A stretch of DNA of 64,000 bases from QGON01 sp963691905 (GTDB taxonomy: Bacteria > Pseudomonadota > Gammaproteobacteria > Chromatiales > Chromatiaceae). The notes beneath the pieces are model-generated. The model saw only the letters and a list, made by a program, of their open reading frames with translations, searched no databases and was not told the origin of the DNA. The stretch is taken from assembly GCA_963691905.1 (NCBI GenBank), contig OY829891.1:62001-126000 (forward strand), given 5' to 3'. The translations under genes and the position numbers were made by a program. Of the stretch, positions 1-8,267 are shown in pieces; position 1 is the stretch's first letter, and the number at the start of each line of letters is the position of its first letter.

Positions 1-990
1 GGACTGCCCGTCACTGAGATCCAGCTGTACCATCAACGTCGGATCGAAGGTAAAACTCTGGACAACCTGGACGTTGGCGCCAACCAGGACATCGAGCAGC
101 TCGTAGCCGGCCGATGCGCCGAAAATCCCAATCTCCGCGCCCAATGGCGGCAGGCCAAGCAGGGTTGTCGCGATCAGATCAAGGTCTACATCCACGTCAA
201 GGAGGGGGTCTGAGCCTATGCCGGAGGAAACGAGGTCTCCACTGGCGTTGGTCCCCGCGGTCGAGGTGTCGAGGTCAGGAATCTGAGCCGTGGTGGTGAT
301 TGGTCCAACATCAAACGTGACGGCGGTGGTATTCGAGTCGATATCCACCAGATTGATCGTCTCGTCAATATCAATAGTCGGAAAATCCAGGGCGCCGCAA
401 AATGCGACACAAACTTCAAACCCCCCCTCCGCATGTACGTCGAAGACGAAATCGAGAGTCAACGAGGCCTCGGGGAAGTTCGTGCTCATGGCGGCGGCAC
501 CCTCGGCGAACGAGGTGGAAAGAAGGAGCGGCGCACCCGCGCTCAGATCCTGCTGGTCAGGCCACTCGAACGTGGTGCCCACCGGGTACGCCACGTTGAC
601 CGAGCCGGAGTCGGCGGCGAGGGCGAGATCAAAACCGATCTGGCCATCCGTGCTGCCGGAAATCTCAGCGCCGTAGTCCCCGAGATCGGCGGAGGGAATC
701 GTCACCGCAGGTGTACAGACGCCCCACAAGCACACTTCTGGAATCAGGGTGATCGAAGGTGTCGTGACTTCAGCGATACCCCCGATCGAGCCGGATTCGT
801 TCCATTGCGGACCAATGAAATGGTTTATATCCAGGATTCCCGCCGCGCCCGGCGCCCACATGCTCTGGTCCGTTGTCTCAAACGCTACGTCACTTGCGTA
901 CATTGCCGCTTGGACCGGGGCCTGCCAGAAAGTAATCAGGCAACCACCCCATAGTGCAACCAGAATACCCCTCACTCTTTGCATGCCCAT
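1..990 (-). CDS. Secreted protein of unknown function (3' end beyond window)
   Basis: An open frame of 330 codons runs from an ATG at 990 leftwards to base 1 without a stop, so the C-terminus is outside the window. The start is supported by AAGGA about nine bases upstream and by a signal peptide (hydrophobic stretch around residues 9-22, then APVQAA). The mature part is rich in Asp, Thr, Gly, Ile and Val with very little Lys, the look of an extracellular beta-rich protein; one cysteine-rich patch (residues about 74-80, CLWGVC) is visible. I recognise no family. A C-terminal sorting signal would be expected beyond the edge but cannot be seen. Confidence 0.75.
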   Translation of the reverse strand, partial: MGMQRVRGILVALWGGCLITFWQAPVQAAMYASDVAFETTDQSMWAPGAAGILDINHFIGPQWNESGSIGGIAEVTTPSITLIPEVCLWGVCTPAVTIPSADLGDYGAEISGSTDGQIGFDLALAADSGSVNVAYPVGTTFEWPDQQDLSAGAPLLLSTSFAEGAAAMSTNFPEASLTLDFVFDVHAEGGFEVCVAFCGALDFPTIDIDETINLVDIDSNTTAVTFDVGPITTTAQIPDLDTSTAGTNASGDLVSSGIGSDPLLDVDVDLDLIATTLLGLPPLGAEIGIFGASAGYELLDVLVGANVQVVQSFTFDPTLMVQLDLSDGQS

Positions 991-1631
991 TTTGATATCC
1001 TTTTAGTGTTCGTCCAGCGAAGAATCGCGATCAAGTTCTAAATCACTGCAAATTTATTTTTCCTGATCATCATATTGAGTTGCTGCGGATATAAGGCCAC
1101 GACCTTTAGCGTTCATCAATAAAAATCGGCACAAATAACATGGAAAGTCAAGCATGTTTTATGCCTTAAAAGGTATCTCTTTGTTTTTGCAGAATAATGT
1201 TTATTTCAAAAACCCTCGGATTGTAAAGGAATGTAAAATAATCCGACACATTATTATGAATATTAATCCTATTATTAGGGTGCACTCCATAGGAATTATG
1301 ACCTCCTGCCGGCCATTTTTTATTCCAGATCTCCACAGCGGGTTATTAACTTGCTGTAATAAAAGAAAATATCAAGGATCTGCGGTTCAGGTGGAAGGTT
1401 GAATCCGCAGCTTAGGACAGGCCGATTGCAACTGTAAAGTTTTTCGACAATGCGGCGAGTTAGAACCTGTGATTCGTGAAATTGACAACTCTGCGACCAT
1501 TCGGTACTTTGCTGGCAGGTAGAGTAATGGCGTTTATTTCCCCCTGCGCCACATTAGACTTTCTTGTCAAAAGATTCACATTCTAAAATACAGCTCCCGG
1601 AGACCCTCCATATTTATCGCATGGCCCAGCA
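991..1631. other. AT-rich intergenic region between divergent genes
   Basis: This stretch of 641 bases is clearly richer in A and T than its flanks and separates the leftward secreted-protein gene from the rightward membrane-protein gene, so it should hold both promoters. A short open frame at 1154-1402 has no ribosome binding site and ordinary-looking composition for noncoding DNA, so I do not call it. No convincing terminator or operator was found. Confidence 0.5.
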
Positions 1632-3281
1632 ATGAGGAACCGTCCCTTTAGGCACCTTGTCTCGCGGGATCTCATATGGATGTGCCTGGTGCTGCTGGGT
1701 CTACTCCTGCTCGCAGTGCCATTCCTCACAAGCGGTCCAAACGTTTGGCTGGAAATCGATTGGATCGACGGCAGGAAGCTTTTTTCCATTGACGATGCGT
1801 ATCGTTATTTCGCCGCCAAGAACGCCTTCCGTGTGCCTACGATTTTCCTCTGGAATTATGTTATGCCACTGGCACTGCTGTTTGATGCGATAGTGGCCGC
1901 GCTGTCTTTCGACAATCTGCTAGTCATGCGACTGAGTCACGCCCTCGTAGGAATACTGACTCTCGTAGTGATCGCCCGTGCCAGCCTTAGATCCGGATGT
2001 CACCCCATCCTGGCTGCTGCATCCGTTCTGATTGTAGGACTAATGCCTCTCTACGTGATCCTCTCTTCCAGTTTCTACGCAGAGGGCCTCTTTGGCTTGA
2101 TGCTGGCCTTGGCTTTCATGCTCCTCATTGAGGAGAGAAACACTTTGCTTGCCATCATCGTGGGACTGTTGCCATTGGTTCGACCAGAGGGAGGAATATA
2201 CTGTCTTCTATTTCTAGTCTACTTCGGGCTTCGTCGAGATACCAAACAGGGTGCACTTGTTGCGTTGCCCAGTTTGATTTACCTGGTTGTTTTTCTTCTT
2301 ATGCATTCGGGAGACGGGATGTCCTTTCTCGGGTGGCGACTCGAATTGAGAAACATACTGTCACCGACACTGGGCCAACAATCCGGTTCAGAGATTTCGC
2401 TGGATCGACTGTTAAATCCACTCTGGTGCGGTCTGGCTCTAGGCTCGCTGTTGATTCGCAGATACAGGAAGTGGTGGCCGATTCTCCTTGGACCCTGGGT
2501 TCTGATTGGGATACAGGCATTGGCTATCACTCGAGGAGTGCAGGATTTTGAGCTCAGATACCTGTTCTCTGTCATCCCCATTTTCGGTATTGCCTGGGCA
2601 TTCCCGATCCACTACTTGTTTCAGGCAGAACCCAAGTTGCGTATCCACAAGCGTCTGATCACCTTCCTTACAGCCGCGATTTTCCTTACCACCCTGGCAG
2701 GGCACATGTCGCAGTCTGAATGGTTACGCCAACTTTACGATCAGCTGGGATCCTCTGAGCATAATTTGGCAAACGGGCAGGATATAGATCGAAATCCGGA
2801 TCAGGGTCTCAAACGATTCAACCCAAGGCCATTGCGCGCCTTCGCTGGCAGAGTCGATGCCTATGCGGGTGTCCATAAAGACGTTCAAACCATCTTCGTT
2901 GCGAATTCAATCCCCCTGTATTTCCTCGACTTTTTGGAAAATAGGCCGCACATCGAGACCGTGTTGATTCCGCATAACGCAAATATAACGGCCAATTCCA
3001 ATGGTTATTTCTTTGGATTCAGCCTGACAACATTGTCGTATCGCTATTTTAAGTTCGCTCCACCAGACTCAGCCCAGCCAGCCTCTGCGATGCTGATCCT
3101 CAATGATTCCGGCTATAGCCCCTTCACTCATTTGACCTTCGGCGAAAAAACCAGCCCTGGCATGTCTTTAGCACAGAGTAAGAAGGGCATTGCAGCAAAT
3201 ATACAATCCGGATCCATGCAGGCTTTTGCAGTAACATACTCGTCCCGGGACTCTGTTCAGTGGTCGTTCTCCGAACCGTAA
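1632..3281 (+). CDS. Predicted GT-C-like integral membrane glycosyltransferase
   Basis: The 549-residue protein has an N-terminal membrane anchor (about residues 14-32) followed by a periplasmic loop with acidic residues (FSIDDAYRYFAAK, about 51-63). Some eight to ten more hydrophobic helices follow up to about residue 350, and then a soluble C-terminal domain. The acidic first loop, the motif PLVRPEGG near residue 183 and the helix arrangement are those of GT-C-fold enzymes, which transfer sugars from polyprenyl-phosphate donors on the periplasmic face. The acceptor cannot be deduced. No recognised glycan gene lies beside it, and the start has only a weak ribosome binding site. An alternative is a polytopic membrane protein of unknown function. 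Confidence 0.6.
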   Translation: MRNRPFRHLVSRDLIWMCLVLLGLLLLAVPFLTSGPNVWLEIDWIDGRKLFSIDDAYRYFAAKNAFRVPTIFLWNYVMPLALLFDAIVAALSFDNLLVMRLSHALVGILTLVVIARASLRSGCHPILAAASVLIVGLMPLYVILSSSFYAEGLFGLMLALAFMLLIEERNTLLAIIVGLLPLVRPEGGIYCLLFLVYFGLRRDTKQGALVALPSLIYLVVFLLMHSGDGMSFLGWRLELRNILSPTLGQQSGSEISLDRLLNPLWCGLALGSLLIRRYRKWWPILLGPWVLIGIQALAITRGVQDFELRYLFSVIPIFGIAWAFPIHYLFQAEPKLRIHKRLITFLTAAIFLTTLAGHMSQSEWLRQLYDQLGSSEHNLANGQDIDRNPDQGLKRFNPRPLRAFAGRVDAYAGVHKDVQTIFVANSIPLYFLDFLENRPHIETVLIPHNANITANSNGYFFGFSLTTLSYRYFKFAPPDSAQPASAMLILNDSGYSPFTHLTFGEKTSPGMSLAQSKKGIAANIQSGSMQAFAVTYSSRDSVQWSFSEP

Positions 3282-3640
3282 AAGTTTCATAGGACTCGCG
3301 TAAAAATAGCTTTCTATTTTTTGCATCTCCAGATCTCAAGGCTTGTACGCTATTAAAAAGTAATAAATATGTGTAATCACCAGCGCCCTGTTAAATCATC
3401 AAACATACTCAACTGGTGAGCATTGCTGGCATCTTGCACCATGGAATTGCCTTTAGCGTTCGCCTTGACACCGGAAGACCCATCGGCGAAAGGTGAACAT
3501 GAGCAGGTAATCCATAACCTGTAAAAAGACGGGCATCATGAAGACGATAATGATCGCTGCGGGACGCAGCTCCTACCAACGTTTCGCTGCAAGCTGCGGG
3601 GAAAAAACCTAAAGGAATTGAATGAGAACAGGGATAGACT
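3282..3640. other. Intergenic region between convergent genes
   Basis: This 359-base stretch lies between the 3' ends of the membrane-protein gene and the histidine-kinase gene. It contains a short perfect hairpin (annotated separately) and an A-rich tail near 3600. No gene is supported. A frame at 3409-3843 on the minus strand is only an out-of-frame shadow of the kinase. Confidence 0.5.
3556..3570. repeat. REP-like hairpin
   Basis: GCTGCG and CGCAGC are perfectly complementary and separated by three bases. On the minus strand the context reads GGTAGGAGCTGCGTCCCGCA, which resembles short REP-type palindromes scattered between genes of many gammaproteobacteria. It sits between convergent 3' ends, the usual place for such elements. 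Only one copy was seen in this window, so the assignment is tentative. Confidence 0.3.
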
Positions 3641-4489
3641 TCAGCTAGCCAACAGCCAATTCGCGCTGACCGCAGTGCCACGGTCTTGATCGGTCTCAAT
3701 GAAAAATCTGCCGCCCAGTCCTTCAACCCACTCAGGCATGCTATACAAACCCAGCCCACCGTTTTTATCGGGAAAACCTTTTGCATAGACCTCGGTAAGG
3801 TCAAAGCCCTGCCCATCATCCTCGATCGACAGCAGTAACTCATCCCCCTCTCTGTGCAGGGTGATCAGTATCTGCGTGGCATCGGAATATTTGACGGCAT
3901 TGCTCAACGCCTCCTGCACCACACGAAAAATCGCAGTTTTGTACTTGTCTGGAATCTGATCCTCCGACACTGTAAACGACGTGTCGAGGGTAAATCCCGG
4001 CTTCGTCTCACGCAGGCGCCTGCAGTGGCATTGAATGGCCAGAAGAACGCCAAGGTCGTCCAGCACAGAGGGACGAAGCGCCATGCAAATATTACGAACT
4101 TCGGTAAGCGCCTCCCTCACCAATAGGGGCAACGAGCAAAGATTCTCCCATTCATCACCCAGATTTTCCTCGGCAGCTTTCCGCTCGACGTGGGTAACGC
4201 AGCGTTGTACGCGCAGACTGATTTCAGTCAGCGACTGGCAAACAGAGTCGTGCAGTTCCCGCGAGATCCGCTTTCGTTCCGCCTCCTGGGCATTGAGCAG
4301 GGAGAGTGGAAGATTTTCAGAACCCGAACTGAAGTGGCTCCTGCCACAACCAGCAGTGCGGGCATCGGCCAACTCTACCGGACTGAAGTCGAGGCTCTCG
4401 TACCGCTTGGCCATTCCAGGCATGCTGTTGGCGCCTGGACGGCCGATCCGTCCACCAACAGATTCCTTAGCGACTTTCAGTCTTTCCAT
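3641..4489 (-). CDS. NarX-type sensor histidine kinase lacking a sensor domain
   Basis: This 282-residue protein carries a HisKA_3 dimerisation/phosphotransfer segment, AERKRISRELHDSVCQSL with the phospho-acceptor at about His80. A HATPase_c domain follows, with an N box (EALSNAVKYS), a G1 box (DDGQGF) and a G2 box (GGLGLYSM). There are no transmembrane helices and no PAS or GAF domain, only about 70 unassigned residues at the N-terminus, so it is a cytoplasmic kinase that probably senses through a partner. NarX-type kinases phosphorylate NarL/FixJ regulators; the only one in the window is at 24346, far away. The start has a G-rich sequence about nine to thirteen bases upstream. It is divergent from the multicopper oxidase at 5167, which is a candidate target. 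Confidence 0.85.
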   Translation of the reverse strand: MERLKVAKESVGGRIGRPGANSMPGMAKRYESLDFSPVELADARTAGCGRSHFSSGSENLPLSLLNAQEAERKRISRELHDSVCQSLTEISLRVQRCVTHVERKAAEENLGDEWENLCSLPLLVREALTEVRNICMALRPSVLDDLGVLLAIQCHCRRLRETKPGFTLDTSFTVSEDQIPDKYKTAIFRVVQEALSNAVKYSDATQILITLHREGDELLLSIEDDGQGFDLTEVYAKGFPDKNGGLGLYSMPEWVEGLGGRFFIETDQDRGTAVSANWLLAS

Positions 4490-5166
4490 CCAATATACCC
4501 CCGTAATATATGGTCAAGTGCTATGTTTTTTGTCTCACGCCCGTTTGCCGTCCGCTGTGCCAGGCTGTTGTTTAATTAAAATATCAAGCAAACCCTGTGC
4601 CACAATAAAAAACTAGCGCCACGAGTATGATATATGTCACGTTTCCTGAGACCCATCCAGCTGGAAATTACTTAGTGGAAAGTATCCCGACACCGTAAAT
4701 ACCCTAGGTTTTTTTACTAACACATTGTTTTTTCTTGTTTTTTTATTTTTTTCTTCTGTTGCCACGACGAATATCTGTAAAAAATACCGACACCGTCCCT
4801 CTTGATATCTATAATCCATTGTTTTTTATAGATTTTATCTAAAAGTCAGTGACCTATCTGCGAGCGGTTCACCCTGTTTCTTAAGATAAAACTAAGGATC
4901 ACCCTACCCATCATAGTAGGGTTTCACCAAATTGATCAATACCTCCAACGGTATTTAAATATAGCGGCAGTGGGCAAGCACGATTCAATGGTAATTTCAA
5001 TGCGCTGCTTCATGATTTAGTCATTTTTTTAACCTTAATTGGCGATTTTAGGGTTTTGGCCGGCAAGTATATAGATGGGGAATGGTCAGCCAGGATTTAA
5101 AATCAACCGCATGAAGCAGAATACGGGACTGTCCCACTGGTCCTGATTAATATCGAGGAGAAAAAA
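4490..5166. other. Long regulatory intergenic region between kinase and multicopper oxidase
   Basis: These 677 AT-rich bases separate divergent genes and must hold both promoters. CGACACCGT occurs at 4688-4696 and again exactly 100 bases later at 4788-4796. ACCCT occurs at 4701, 4871 and 4901, with AGGGT in the opposite sense at 4918 and 5050; the pair at 4901/4918 forms a palindrome annotated separately. The ribosome binding site for the oxidase (GAGGAG, about 5154-5159) is strong. No gene is supported. Confidence 0.55.
4901..4922. promoter_or_regulatory. Candidate operator: ACCCTAC / GTAGGGT palindrome
   Basis: Two perfectly complementary heptamers, ACCCTAC at 4901-4907 and GTAGGGT at 4916-4922, are separated by eight bases, about 245 bases upstream of the multicopper oxidase start. 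NarL-type regulators bind inverted heptamers of the TACYNMT kind, and these half-sites are reminiscent of that. The window encodes both a NarX-like kinase and a NarL-like regulator. A related palindrome lies upstream of the minus-strand block at 63115. Binding is inferred only. Confidence 0.35.
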
Positions 5167-6645
5167 ATGAAGAAGAGGATCTTATTGTTAGGGCTCGCGG
5201 TCGCGATGCCGTTGTTTAGCAGCCAGGCTTCAGCGGCGGTGAGACACCTGCACCTCGCTGCCACCGACGGCATGATGTATCTGCCTAACCACAACGGGTA
5301 TGCGCCAAATACGCCGACCACAGGGGGTGTCGACCAAGCTGCGGCAGACTATCGCAAGGTCTATATCCGCGGCTTCTGCGATGACGTGGACGGCACTGCA
5401 GCCCAGCCGGGCTGCGCCAACATGCCGGCGCCGATCATCGACGTAAATCAGGGCGACGATGTCTTCGTCCACCTGCGCAACATAGGCAACGCCAACCCTC
5501 TGGCCCCTGTAGATCCACACACCATCCATCTGCATGGTCTGCACGTCTCCACCCAAAACGACGGTTTCAACGAAACCTCCTGGGAGGTACCTACCTGCAA
5601 TGATCCGCTCTTGAATGCTGATCCAGTAGCGCAACAAGCCTGCCTGGACGCTGGGAGCGACGTCGGCACCTACTACTTCAAGGCCCAGAAACCCGGCACT
5701 TACATGTGGCACTGTCATGTGGAAGCCTCCGAGCACATTACCATGGGCATGTACGGTGCGATGATCATCCGTCCACGCGGGAAAAAAGCCCAAGGAAAGC
5801 GTGTCTACGGTTTCGACAAGGATCGCTATGATCGTGAGTACATCGTGCTGCTCTCCGATATCGACACTGCGGGTCACGATGCCATACAGACCGACTTCGA
5901 TGGAGCTGCGTTCGCCGGTCTGCCTTATGGCCCCAAGACCCCCGCGGAGATCGCCGAGGTCGAGAGCTACAATTTTGCCGACCACCAAGCCGATTGGTGG
6001 ATGGTGAATGGTCGTGCCTTCCCTGATGTCCTGTTGCCGCTGAAGGATATGGCAGCCTGCAATGCAGACCCCTCACGAGTCGGCGCCGCGGGAACCGGTG
6101 ACTTCGAAGGCTGTAACGGCCGTGCTGAAGGACCGCCCACCGGCATGCTCACGGGCAGCAACAACGATCCTGCAATGCCATTCAGGGGTAAGCGCTCCAG
6201 CTATGCCGCCACCATCGAGGCCAACTGGGACGAACGGGTGCTGATGCGCATCATCAACATGGGTTACCAGGAAGTTCCCTGGCATATCCACGGCGCCCAC
6301 TTCTCAATCGTCGGTAAGGATGCAAATCCCTTTAACTCCGACGATCAGAAACGGGAGCAGTACACCGTGCACGTCGGCTCTGGCGAGACCTACGACGTTA
6401 TCCTGCCGACCACCAGCCTGGCCCGGGTGGGTATGAACCGCACCCAGTCATTCACCAATGGCCAGGGTGGTGGAGTGAACGAGTTCGGCTTGGATTGGGG
6501 CGCAATCGATCCCAACAATGTCGACCAAAACCTGCTCGATCAATGGTACCCGGCGCATAGCCACAACGACTACACGGTGACCAACAACGGGCTCTACCCC
6601 GGTGGTCAGGCTCAGTTGATTCACATCAGCAACACGATTCAATAA
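5167..6645 (+). CDS. Two-domain multicopper oxidase with complete copper sites
   Basis: The 492-residue protein begins with a Sec signal peptide (cleavage near SQASA-A, about residue 24). Domain 1 has HTIHLHG (His121, His123) and WHCHVEASEHITMGM, which gives His182, His184 and a type 1 site with Cys183, His190 and Met195. Domain 2 has WHIHGAH (His373, His375) and AHSHND (His464, His466). Thus all eight type 2/3 histidines are present in one chain, with the type 1 copper in domain 1, as in type-B two-domain oxidases that act as homotrimers. It should oxidise a substrate in the periplasm or outside and reduce oxygen to water. Neighbours (CusBA-like pump, unknown copper-block proteins) suggest copper tolerance or metal oxidation. 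GAGGAG precedes the start. The substrate is unknown. Confidence 0.9.
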   Translation: MKKRILLLGLAVAMPLFSSQASAAVRHLHLAATDGMMYLPNHNGYAPNTPTTGGVDQAAADYRKVYIRGFCDDVDGTAAQPGCANMPAPIIDVNQGDDVFVHLRNIGNANPLAPVDPHTIHLHGLHVSTQNDGFNETSWEVPTCNDPLLNADPVAQQACLDAGSDVGTYYFKAQKPGTYMWHCHVEASEHITMGMYGAMIIRPRGKKAQGKRVYGFDKDRYDREYIVLLSDIDTAGHDAIQTDFDGAAFAGLPYGPKTPAEIAEVESYNFADHQADWWMVNGRAFPDVLLPLKDMAACNADPSRVGAAGTGDFEGCNGRAEGPPTGMLTGSNNDPAMPFRGKRSSYAATIEANWDERVLMRIINMGYQEVPWHIHGAHFSIVGKDANPFNSDDQKREQYTVHVGSGETYDVILPTTSLARVGMNRTQSFTNGQGGGVNEFGLDWGAIDPNNVDQNLLDQWYPAHSHNDYTVTNNGLYPGGQAQLIHISNTIQ

Positions 6646-6669
6646 CCTAAACCGTAATCGTCAACATGA

Positions 6670-6693
6670 AGAGAGCAGCGCAAGCTGCTCTCT
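6670..6693 (+). terminator. Stem-loop after multicopper oxidase
   Basis: AGAGAGCAGC and GCTGCTCTCT form a ten-base-pair stem with a GCAA loop, followed by the only moderately T-rich CGTTTCA. It lies 25 bases after the stop of the oxidase and 72 before the next start. It probably terminates partially or protects the upstream mRNA. The short T tract suggests some read-through into the downstream genes. Confidence 0.6.
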
Positions 6694-6764
6694 CGTTTCA
6701 GGCGATCGTCCTACAGGGATCTATTCTCAAATCGGGAATTCGTAGAAAGCAAGTGAGGTATCCC

Positions 6765-7685
6765 ATGAGTTACAACAAGTGGCCTTCAATCCTGATTGCC
6801 GGCAGCCTCGCCCTGCTGCCTGTGACAGTTCCGGCACAATCCGTTCATCATCACGCATCACATGCCGATGAACATGCCACAAACAAGAGCGGCAGCGAAA
6901 CAGAGACGAAGTTCCACAGGGGACTCAACGTGGAACGCTTGCTGATAAAGCAACCCACTGCCAAAGGGGTGGAGATCGAGCTGAGCTATCGGATCGTGGA
7001 GGTGGAAGAACTGCCGGCACATCCTATGGCGACATTTATTATCACTGAGGAGAGAGAAGCCGAAAACGAAAAGCACCTCGAACAGAACGAAAACAGTGAG
7101 ACTGAAAAGAAAGAGATTACAGAATTCGTAAAACTCAGCCGTCTGCAGATGCTCGCCATGAGCGTATCTGTGGATAAGGCGGCCGAGACACCGGCATCCA
7201 AACTCACTTTTTGGGATAAAAAGGGACTGGTAACGCCAGACAAGCCTGTAGTGGTGGTTGTCGCTGGTCTGGAACAACATGATATCGTGCCGAAAAAGGG
7301 CGTCGGTTATATCCCTGGAGGCGCACTGGAAGCAGTGCGGCTCAAGGCTGAACTGGAAAAACCACCGGCGGGGGCATCGCTGCAGGTCATCGATGCGAAG
7401 CTAAGCGGCAACGGAGGCCTGTTAAATGTCCAGTTCCGTTCCAGGGGCATCAAATCGATGGATACGGCAGGCAAGAATACTTACGTACTCGACCCGACTA
7501 CGGGCAATCGCTACCCCGTACTTCGGGTACCCAGGCTCGGCCTGATGGCACCTAAAGACCTAAACCGACTCGGTTCCTCTTTCATGGTGATCCACAACCG
7601 GAACAATGAGATAAAAGCGGGACAGAAAGTCAGCGTAGTCGTTGCCGGCGCGCGTCAGGACAATATAATGATTTTGGAGAATTAG
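6765..7685 (+). CDS. Secreted protein with two copies of an unrecognised domain
   Basis: I start this 306-residue protein at 6765: GTGAGG lies just upstream and a clean signal peptide follows (hydrophobic residues about 8-21, cleavage near PAQS), whereas the longer frame from 6666 would begin inside the terminator hairpin. After a His-rich segment (HHHASHADEH) come two similar modules, at about residues 45-165 and 205-305. Each has a pattern of a core ending in FR or YR, a Pro-rich middle and a final strand such as VVVVVAGLEQHDIV or VSVVVAGARQDNI. The same module recurs once at 50686-51351 beside the other oxidase genes. I do not know the family; association with two oxidase loci suggests a periplasmic partner. 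Confidence 0.75.
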   Translation: MSYNKWPSILIAGSLALLPVTVPAQSVHHHASHADEHATNKSGSETETKFHRGLNVERLLIKQPTAKGVEIELSYRIVEVEELPAHPMATFIITEEREAENEKHLEQNENSETEKKEITEFVKLSRLQMLAMSVSVDKAAETPASKLTFWDKKGLVTPDKPVVVVVAGLEQHDIVPKKGVGYIPGGALEAVRLKAELEKPPAGASLQVIDAKLSGNGGLLNVQFRSRGIKSMDTAGKNTYVLDPTTGNRYPVLRVPRLGLMAPKDLNRLGSSFMVIHNRNNEIKAGQKVSVVVAGARQDNIMILEN

Positions 7686-7688
7686 ACG

Positions 7689-8267
7689 ATGGTTAAGGTA
7701 AAAAAGGCAGCTTACTGCCTGCTGGGTCTCGGCCTCTATGCGGGCATGCAAACCCCCCTACTGGCAGAGGAGCAGAAAGTAGACGACCCGGACAAAAAAC
7801 TCTATCCAGGCGCGATTTATGTCACTAACCAGGGCATGATCACCGATTTGGCGGTTCCACTTGGGGCACCGGTAAACCAAAGCAAGATCGATGGAGTCGA
7901 TGTTCGCCTGTTTGTACTCAGGGCCGAGTCACCTGCACGGCATCAACCAGGGGCCAGGGGACCCACCCACCTCTTCAACATCACCTTCTCGGAAGATAAT
8001 AGTGGAGGACTCATCAAGGAGGCACTGGGCGCACTGGTCATCAAGGGCCATGGCAAGCCACAGCACGTCGCCCTGCGTTCCCATGAATCGCACCATCGCG
8101 CCTTTGCCCGTTTCGATATGGAAGGCGATTACCAAGTCAGCGTCGAATATGTTGTGAAGGGCCGAAAAAACCAAACCGAACCGTTTTCCTTCACCTATAA
8201 AAGAAAGACTCTGAAGGCTGACCAAAATAAGTCGGATGAGCATGCAAAGCATCAGCACAATGGCTAA
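7689..8267 (+). CDS. Periplasmic protein of unknown function, His-rich tail
   Basis: The 192-residue protein starts three bases after the previous stop and has a signal peptide (hydrophobic residues about 8-24, cleavage near LLAEE). The remainder looks like an all-beta domain: conserved-looking segments are GAPVNQSKIDGVDVRLFVLR and, near the end, FARFDMEGDYQVSVEYVVKG, the latter like the last strands of an Ig-type fold. The C-terminus is rich in His and Lys (DEHAKHQHNG), a plausible metal-binding tail. Tight spacing places it in one transcription unit with the flanking copper genes. No family was recognised with confidence. Confidence 0.65.
   Translation: MVKVKKAAYCLLGLGLYAGMQTPLLAEEQKVDDPDKKLYPGAIYVTNQGMITDLAVPLGAPVNQSKIDGVDVRLFVLRAESPARHQPGARGPTHLFNITFSEDNSGGLIKEALGALVIKGHGKPQHVALRSHESHHRAFARFDMEGDYQVSVEYVVKGRKNQTEPFSFTYKRKTLKADQNKSDEHAKHQHNG

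Noticed and set aside
290..1006. Overlapping plus-strand open frames near the left edge
   Set aside because: The minus strand here is open for 330 codons with a signal peptide and ribosome binding site; the plus-strand frames are its shadows.
1154..1402. An 82-codon plus-strand open frame in the AT-rich intergenic region
   Set aside because: There is no ribosome binding site, no recognisable feature and composition is like the surrounding noncoding DNA.
6666..6764. Longer N-terminus for the 6765 protein
   Set aside because: That start falls within the terminator hairpin after the oxidase gene and would bury the signal peptide; the ATG at 6765 has a ribosome binding site and a clean signal peptide.
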